From Saururus chinensis (taxonomy: Eukaryota > Streptophyta > Magnoliopsida > Piperales > Saururaceae): a stretch of DNA of 64,000 bases. Of the stretch, positions 57,987 to 64,000 are shown piece by piece. The DNA lies in the NCBI GenBank assembly GCA_035235625.1, contig CP141148.1:3720001-3784000 (forward strand), in the 5' to 3' direction. Each line of letters starts with the position of its first letter. Positions within the stretch are counted from its first letter, which is position 1. The position numbers and the translations under genes are program-made. Below the pieces are notes generated by a model. That model was not told the origin of the DNA and did no database searches. It saw only the letters and a list, made by a program, of their open reading frames with translations.

Positions 57987-60592
57987 ATGGCAGAGCAAGA
58001 AGAAGCACAAGATCATTGCCGCCAACCTGCTTCTGGGAATGGGATAGCGTTGGAAGCCACCCATGCTCAGGTTGGAGCTCCCGGCCGTGCTGGGACCGCC
58101 CTCACAGCAGCCCCTCCACCGGCTGGGACGGCAGAAGTTGAGAAGAAAGAACAAGATGGTTGCGGTCAACCTGCTTTTGGGATGGCGCCGTTGGAAGCCG
58201 CCCATGCTCAGGTTGGACCTCCCGGTACTCTCACCGTCCGGACAGAAGCCCCTCCACCGGCGGGAACAATTATAGTGGCAGAAGTTGAGCAGAATAGACA
58301 GAAGGTCGATGCCCCAATAAAAACCCACCTTCCTCCCGGGTTGAGGTTCATCCCCGAGGATGACGAGCTCTTGAAATATTACCTCTGGCCCAAGATCAAC
58401 AAGCAGAAGGTCCCCCTGGAGCTGTTGATCCACGATGTCGATATCTATAGATACAATCCTAAAGACCTTACAGGTGAGTTGCATTCTGCTGCACTTCGAT
58501 CTGTCTTCTTTACGACTTTCTTGCTTCTGTATCACGACTTCGAAGTCTTCTTTGACTATAGCACAGACCAGAGATTTTCACTTCATGAATCAAAATTTCT
58601 CATTGCCATTATTAACTCGTAGGATAGGTTACGTAGGTATATGTTTCTTTGTTTTAGCATTTAAGAAATATATGCTATTTGTTTTAGAATTAAGAAATTT
58701 TTTCTCTTCTTTTCCCCCACGAAATAATGTAATGTTTTGTGATGGTATTGCCTTTTACAGCTCAATCAAACGATCAATTACACCAATACTTACCTCTCTT
58801 TGGTATTAAGTAAACACTGGGTTTTATTGAACTTCTTTGACGGTTGATGCAGTAGCTTTTTCGCTTTTCACATTCGTACGTACGTCTTTCCGTTTTGCCA
58901 ATTCTTACAGCAACTGAACCAACTCTAAAGGGTACTTGGTGGGTTGATTCTGATGTATGGCTTGCTCATTCATCTAGAGAACATAAATTTGACTTTGGCA
59001 TCTATCAGATTCTGTAGTTTCTTGATTTCAACATATGTTTTTATCTTTCATCAGAGTTTAGCTGCATGATTAATTTTTTTTCTTGTTTTCTTAAAAAAAA
59101 AAACAGCTTGAAGAGTAGGGGGTGAGCGTTTGGTTGCATGATCAAATGCATTAACTCAGTACAAAATTTTCTTTTTAATAGCAATTGAACGAAATTAGTT
59201 CTGATGGATTGAGCTTGATTATTTACTAGCAAACAAATTTGTATTGGCAAATAACGAATTCTGTAATATCAGTCTTACCATGCATGAGAGGTTATTAGCT
59301 GCATGATGAACTGCGCGCATTAGTTCTTGATAGAAAGTTTACTTTCTAAAAGTCGAGAGGTGTTTCCTAATTAATACTTACCATACTTCCATGAATTACG
59401 TGAACAAGTAATGTATTATTCACTTGATGTGTTTCCCATATTGTATGTGTTCTTGGAATTATGGTCTCTTCTCGTACTAATTTCTAAGTTTACGTACTTC
59501 TTTTTTATGACTCATGAATCTATTGATTCTGGTAAATTTTCTTTTTCACGTTACAGAGAAATTTGAGCCCGCCTAAGAAGACCATGGCCAGAAGCATTGG
59601 TACTTCTTCACTCCTAGACAGAGAAAATATCTTAAGGGAACTCGGCCCCGCAGAGACGCAGGTGGTGGCCGTTGGAAGGCCTCTGGAAAGGAGAAGCAAG
59701 TTTGCAATGAACGTGGGGAGACTATTGGAGTTAGAACAGCATTGACCTTTTACACTACTGGAAGTAATGGAGTGGAGATAAACAACAATTGGATCCAACA
59801 AGAGTATAGATATACTGATCTGAAGGACATTCCTCGTTCAAGTAGTGATGACAAGTGGCGGGTATGTGACAGATTCTTGTGTATTATCCTAACATAAAAA
59901 GAAGTAAGAATAATAATTAGATAAATTGAACTTGCAAACTTATGTTGCAGTGGAACTTGTTTAGTCAGACTTGGTCTTTTATGTTGAAGTAAACATTTAG
60001 GAATTCAAGTAGAACAAATTAACTAGAATGAATTTAAGAAATTATTGAAAAACTTTGAAATATTATTCTTCTGTAGAAATTACTTTTAGATCCAAATCAC
60101 ATACAAAAAAGAAAAGATGCTAGCTAGTTTCTTCTCTCCATCTTAGGGGGTTTATAATTAAGGCATTTAACATCAATTTAAGAAATATTATTTGTTTCGA
60201 ACGATATTATGTAATTTACATCTATGACAAGATTACTTAGAGAAATTAGCTTTTTGAGATGTGTCACACTTAAAATATACTATGCTTAAAATTTGTATCT
60301 TATTCTCGTTTTTAATTCTATGAAAATATTTGTTCATCTTCAGCTGGATGATGCGGTACTCGCCAAGATCTACTACTATCCACGACAATCGAAAAGCAAA
60401 AGGCAGGACCAAGCTTTAAACAGAACTCCTGTTGGAACTCCAGAGAAGCAGAACTCAGAACTTCATGGGGGGGTTGCTGGAAGTCTTTCAGCGAAAGTGC
60501 CAGCAAACTCTGCATTATTACTACAACGGGTACATTGTTATCGATCACAACAGAGAGCCTTGTGTTTCTTCCATTTACGTGAAAATTTGTAA
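57987..60592 (+). CDS. Divergent NAC-domain transcription factor, chimeric 3' end
   Basis: Three exons proposed: 57987-58473, 59578-59861 and 60344-60592 (TAA), 339 residues. NAC subdomains appear in order: A (LPPGLRFIPEDDELLKYYLW), B (IHDVDIYRYNPKDL), C (HWYFFTPRQRKYLKGTR..RWKASGKEK), D (NNNWIQQEYRYTD) and E (LDDAVLAKIYYYP). Introns lie at the usual NAC positions. NAC proteins bind DNA as dimers and regulate development and stress responses. An unusual N-terminal extension of about 110 residues holds two tandem repeats of about 45 residues. The canonical acceptor for exon 2 (TTACAG, 59556) would include an in-frame TAA at 59574. The next AG (59577) removes it and stays in frame, so I chose that. 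From about 60540 the C-terminus is read from sequence homologous to a dehydrogenase intron. It could be a recent, possibly functional chimera or a pseudogene. Confidence 0.65.
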
Positions 60593-61277
60593 GATAGTGG
60601 ATCTAATTCTCGTGGACAAATTGCAGGTACAGTCGGAGCTTGCACCCTTCGTACTACTATCAGAGAAGCTCGGCAGGCTGGCGGTACAGTTGGTGGCAGG
60701 TGGAAGCGGTGTTAAATCTGTGAAAGTGACCTATGCCTTCCCAAGAACCCCAGATGGCCTCGACCCAAGATTGCTCCGAGGCATGATTACCAAGGGTTTG
60801 ATTGAATCCATCTTGAAAGCTGATTCAACCTTAAAACGTAGAGGCATCCGAATTACAGAAGAGCCAAACTTTTTGGATGGATCCCCAGAGAGCCTGCTGG
60901 AATTCATCCAGGTTCAAATTGCCAATGTGGAGTCCAAATTTGCAAGTGCTATATCCGAAGCAGGGGAGATCAAAGTCGAGGGAAGGGTGAAGGATGGGAA
61001 ACCCCACTTGACGAAAGTGGGTTCCTTTGAAGTGGATGTAAGTTTGAAAGGGAAACTTATTCTTTGCAGGCAGGTTGATCAGCCTGGCTTGATTGGGCGA
61101 GTTGGACGTGTATTGGGCAAGCAAAAATTGAATGCAAGCTTCATGGAAGTGGGTAGGCATGCACCTAGGTCACGTTCAGTGATGGCTATTCGTGTGGACG
61201 ATGAGCCCAGCAAGAAGACACTGAAGAAAATCGGTGAGATCCCTGCTATTGAAGAGGTTGTTTTCCTCAAGTTATGA
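60432..61277 (+). pseudogene. Inverted duplicate of 3-phosphoglycerate dehydrogenase C-terminus (open frame)
   Basis: 60627-61277 is a copy of the last exon of the dehydrogenase at 63235-63906, inverted relative to it. It keeps the acceptor TTGCAG|GTA, encodes 216 residues of the ASB and ACT regulatory domains and ends at the same TGA. Compared with the likely parent it has a 7-residue in-frame deletion (after LIESI) and about 37 substitutions, many to Lys/Arg, yet no stop or frameshift. The preceding intron sequence is also open, giving an uninterrupted frame from ATG 60432. It has no NAD-binding or catalytic domain, so it cannot be an active dehydrogenase. It may be a pseudogene, or the 3' exon of a NAC fusion transcript. 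Confidence 0.8.
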
Positions 61278-62835
61278 CGTTGTTTTTTGGTTCATGCTCA
61301 TTTTTGTAGAATTTGCAGCTTCTGAATTGATTCTCTAACTGAAGATGGTATGGTTGTATTCCGGGCACCATTGAATTGTGCCGTATTAATGTGAAATAAA
61401 CATGTCTTTCAGTTTTTAAATTCATAAATTCTCTTCACGTCCGATAATCTTAAATTTTTTAATCCATAACGTTTGGCGCGTGTGTCTGTTTTCTAAATAA
61501 ATGTACGCTTCTTGTTTATCTTTCAACAACGATTTGTTTCCCATTTCTGAGTTACCCAACATTTATTTGATGGTCCCCTTGTTTATGCTGGTAATGGCAG
61601 GGATACTTTGCGATCAGTACCACCAAATACCTGATCGGTTCAGTGGCAAATTTAAGTAGTAAATGCTCACTTTTAGTTAGGGTGCTAGAGTTCCAGCTCG
61701 AAATTTTCAAGTCAATCCAATCTTATTTCTGTTTAGCTGCATATGTTACTATAGATTTCATATATTTCAAGTTTCAACTCCATCCATGGTAGAAATCTTT
61801 TTTCACTTCTTATAAGTACAATTACCTTACTTTTTTTTTATTATGTGAAATAGGTAACACGTCTTGTGAGAATTAGAATTTTTTTTTACTTCTATAAATT
61901 TATACTAATTAAAACATATACTCCTTCTCTCTTGAAATAAGTGTTATATTTTGAAAAAACCAAATATTTAAGGTACCCATATCATTCAAAAATTTCCAAA
62001 ATTGCCTTTCTTTATTAACATATAAAAAAAGTTGAAAAAGGGTGTTTTAGGGAAAATATATTTTCTCTATCCTATATTAATAACTCTATTTAATTTTTTA
62101 AAATGAACTAAAATTAATTCATTTTGACAAATAGATTAAGGTATTAATTTAGGACAAAGGGAATACTTAAAAACTGCATAAAAAAGAAAAAGTGGGTGAC
62201 AATTAAGCAAATATGATACTTATTTTAAAACAAAATAATTTTCAAATGAGATACTGATTTTAAGATAAAGGGATTAGCACCCATGAATTTTTTAGAGCGA
62301 GAATTCTCCAAAAATAGATCATCAACACTCGGATAAAAATTAATTATATAAACATCGTGGGTTCTTATGTGGTTATAGGCTAATAAGGTTGGTTATATTA
62401 TTTAAAGATGACAATCCAAAGAGCCTTGGGAGAGTGGGTGTCCATGACTAAATTCATTAAGAGGAGCTCTAGCGTGTAAAACACCGGTGGAGTTACGAAA
62501 AGACAATAGAATAAAGGAAAAATTCATGGGCTTATCTCTTGTTCATAGTTCAACCTATGGTTTTGATATCTCATGTAAATCCATACGTAAATCGTTGTGG
62601 TTTATATTTGATGCAATTTCAAGGATTTTCATGTCAATAATACTCACATGATGTATTAAAAATGTTTTTGAAATGATTGAGTTAATGCATGGGTGTTTAT
62701 TACATTGTGAAAATTAGCTTGTGTTTCTACTCTAATCACATTTTAACAGACATTATGTTCCCTCTGATAATGAGAACAATAAAAACACTTCCCAAGGCTG
62801 AATTAGTGTCGGTCATGTCGGATAATAAGAAGGCA
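61278..62835. other. Duplicate 3' flank and spacer between dehydrogenase copies
   Basis: 61278-61600 is the inverted counterpart of 62900-63234 (3' UTR and flank; both contain GAAATAAACATGTCTTTCAG). 61690-61925 resembles the MITE-like element at 56796-57402. The rest to 62800 is A/T-rich with no gene. Confidence 0.55.
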
Positions 62836-63234
62836 GTTTAGCTGGTGTTCATTTAAGGGGACCATCAAACAAATGTTGGGCAACTCTTCGTCTTCAGAAA
62901 TGGGAAACAAATCATTGTTGAAAGATAAACACAAGTGCACATTTATTTAGCAAACACGCGCGCGGAAAGTTTCGCATTCAAAATTTTAAGATATCGGAGG
63001 TAAAGATAATTTACGATTTAAAAACTGAAAGACATGTTTATTTCTCTTCGATACGGCACCGTTCAATGGTGCCCAGAATACAACCATGCCATCTTCAGTT
63101 ACTTGAAGAATCAATTCAGAAGTACAAACACCAATCATGCCCATGCCTGCTTATCTCGCCCTAACAACTATCATGACAACACTCTCCTTAAGCTGCAGAT
63201 TCTACAAAAATGGGCATGAACAAAAAAAAACACA

Positions 63235-64000
63235 TCATAACTTGAGGAAAACAAACTCTTCAATGGCAGGGATCTCACCGATTTTCATCAGTGTCTCCTT
63301 GTGGGGCTCATCGTCCACACCAATAGCCATCACTGCATGTGTCCGAGGCGCAAGCCTACCCACGCTCATGAAGCTTACATTCACGTTTTGCTCGCCCAAC
63401 ACACTTCCAACTCGCCCAATCATGCCAGGCTGATCAACCTGCCTGCAAAGAATAACGTTCCCTTCCAAACTTACATCCACTTCAAAGGAACCCACTTTCG
63501 TCAAGTGGGGTATCCCATCCTTGACCCTTCCTTCAACTTTAATCTCCCCTGCTTCGGATATAGCACTTGCAAATTTGGACTCCACATTGGCAATTTGAAC
63601 CTGGATGAATTCCAGCGGGCTCTCTGGGGACCCATCCAATAAGATTCGCTCTTCTGTAATTCGGATGCCTCTCTGTTTTGCGGTAAAATCAGCATTCACC
63701 AAATTAACAAAAACGCTTGAGATGGGTTCAATCAGACCCTTGGTAATCATGGCTCGGAGCAATCTTGTGTCTAGGTCATCTGGGGCTCTTGAGGAGGCAT
63801 AGGTCACTTTCACAGATTTAACACCGCTTCCACCTGCCACCAACTGTACCGCCAACCTGCCGAGCTTCTCTGATAGTAGTACGAAGGGTGCAAGCTCCGA
63901 CAGTACCTGAAATTTGTCCAAGAGAATTAGATCCACCATCTTACAAATTTTCATGTAAATGGAAGAAACAAGGCTCTCTGTTATGGCCCATAATGGAGGC
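63235..64000 (-). CDS. PGDH: D-3-phosphoglycerate dehydrogenase, last exon (partial gene)
   Basis: The last exon 63906-63235 (stop TGA) encodes 223 C-terminal residues. The preceding intron occupies 63907 to at least 64000, and upstream exons are outside the window. It contains the ASB (allosteric substrate-binding) region, with APFVLLSEKLGRLAVQLVAG, RLLRAMITKGLIEPIS and NLVNADFTAKQRGIRITEER. The ACT domain follows (VDQPGMIGRVGSVLGEQNVN .. VDDEPHKETLMKIGEIPAI) and binds serine for feedback control in many family members. The enzyme catalyses the first step of the plastidial phosphorylated pathway of serine synthesis. Intact family motifs, including the seven residues missing in the copy at 60627-61277, indicate this is the functional gene. 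Confidence 0.93.
   Translation of the reverse strand, partial: PPLWAITESLVSSIYMKICKMVDLILLDKFQVLSELAPFVLLSEKLGRLAVQLVAGGSGVKSVKVTYASSRAPDDLDTRLLRAMITKGLIEPISSVFVNLVNADFTAKQRGIRITEERILLDGSPESPLEFIQVQIANVESKFASAISEAGEIKVEGRVKDGIPHLTKVGSFEVDVSLEGNVILCRQVDQPGMIGRVGSVLGEQNVNVSFMSVGRLAPRTHAVMAIGVDDEPHKETLMKIGEIPAIEEFVFLKL

Overview
This is a 64 kb piece of a flowering-plant nuclear genome. The evidence is split genes with GT..AG introns, plant-type families (NAC, plastid NhaD-type antiporter, plant-type EB1 and BUB1, plant mobile domain) and dense nested transposable elements. I cannot place the species from sequence alone. Most of the window is repeat-derived, and five host genes can be modelled exon by exon.

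Layout. 1-1.66 kb: 3' half of a BUB1 spindle-checkpoint kinase gene (+). 2.1-12.15 kb: a degenerate ~10 kb Mutator-like element (MULE) with ~0.3 kb terminal inverted repeats. It carries remnants of a MuDR transposase and a plant mobile domain (PMD) gene, a captured NLR-type leucine-rich-repeat fragment, and three solo LTRs inserted into it. 14.7-17.9 kb: a complete EB1 microtubule plus-end protein gene (-). 18.2-18.7 kb: a cluster of palindromic MITE-like hairpins. 20.9-29.6 kb: LTR-derived repeats, including a 4.85 kb solo LTR with a perfect target-site duplication (TSD). 29.6-39.0 kb: a Copia gag relic split by a nest of four further insertions: a TIR element, a hAT-like element inside it, a fairly young but coding-dead Reina-like chromovirus inside that, and an adjacent solo LTR.

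39.5-54.7 kb: a complete ten-exon NhaD-type Na+/H+ antiporter gene (+). Its 7.8 kb first intron holds a second, older chromovirus, and its sixth intron holds a non-autonomous LTR element. 53.6-64 kb: a region rebuilt by inverted duplication. The 3' end of the antiporter gene is repeated as an inverted pseudogene (56.2-57.9 kb). The 3' end of a 3-phosphoglycerate dehydrogenase gene (63.2 kb to the window end, -) is repeated inverted at 60.5-61.6 kb. Between the copies sits a divergent NAC transcription factor gene whose promoter abuts the antiporter pseudogene and whose 3' end runs into the dehydrogenase copy.

The most interesting object is this NAC/dehydrogenase junction. The NAC stop codon lies in sequence derived from a dehydrogenase intron. 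A phase-matched GT..AG pair could splice the NAC DNA-binding region in frame to a fully open dehydrogenase ASB/ACT C-terminus. This would be a NAC protein with an amino-acid-sensing-type tail, if the transcript exists. The two inverted duplications could also give hairpin RNAs against the antiporter and dehydrogenase genes.
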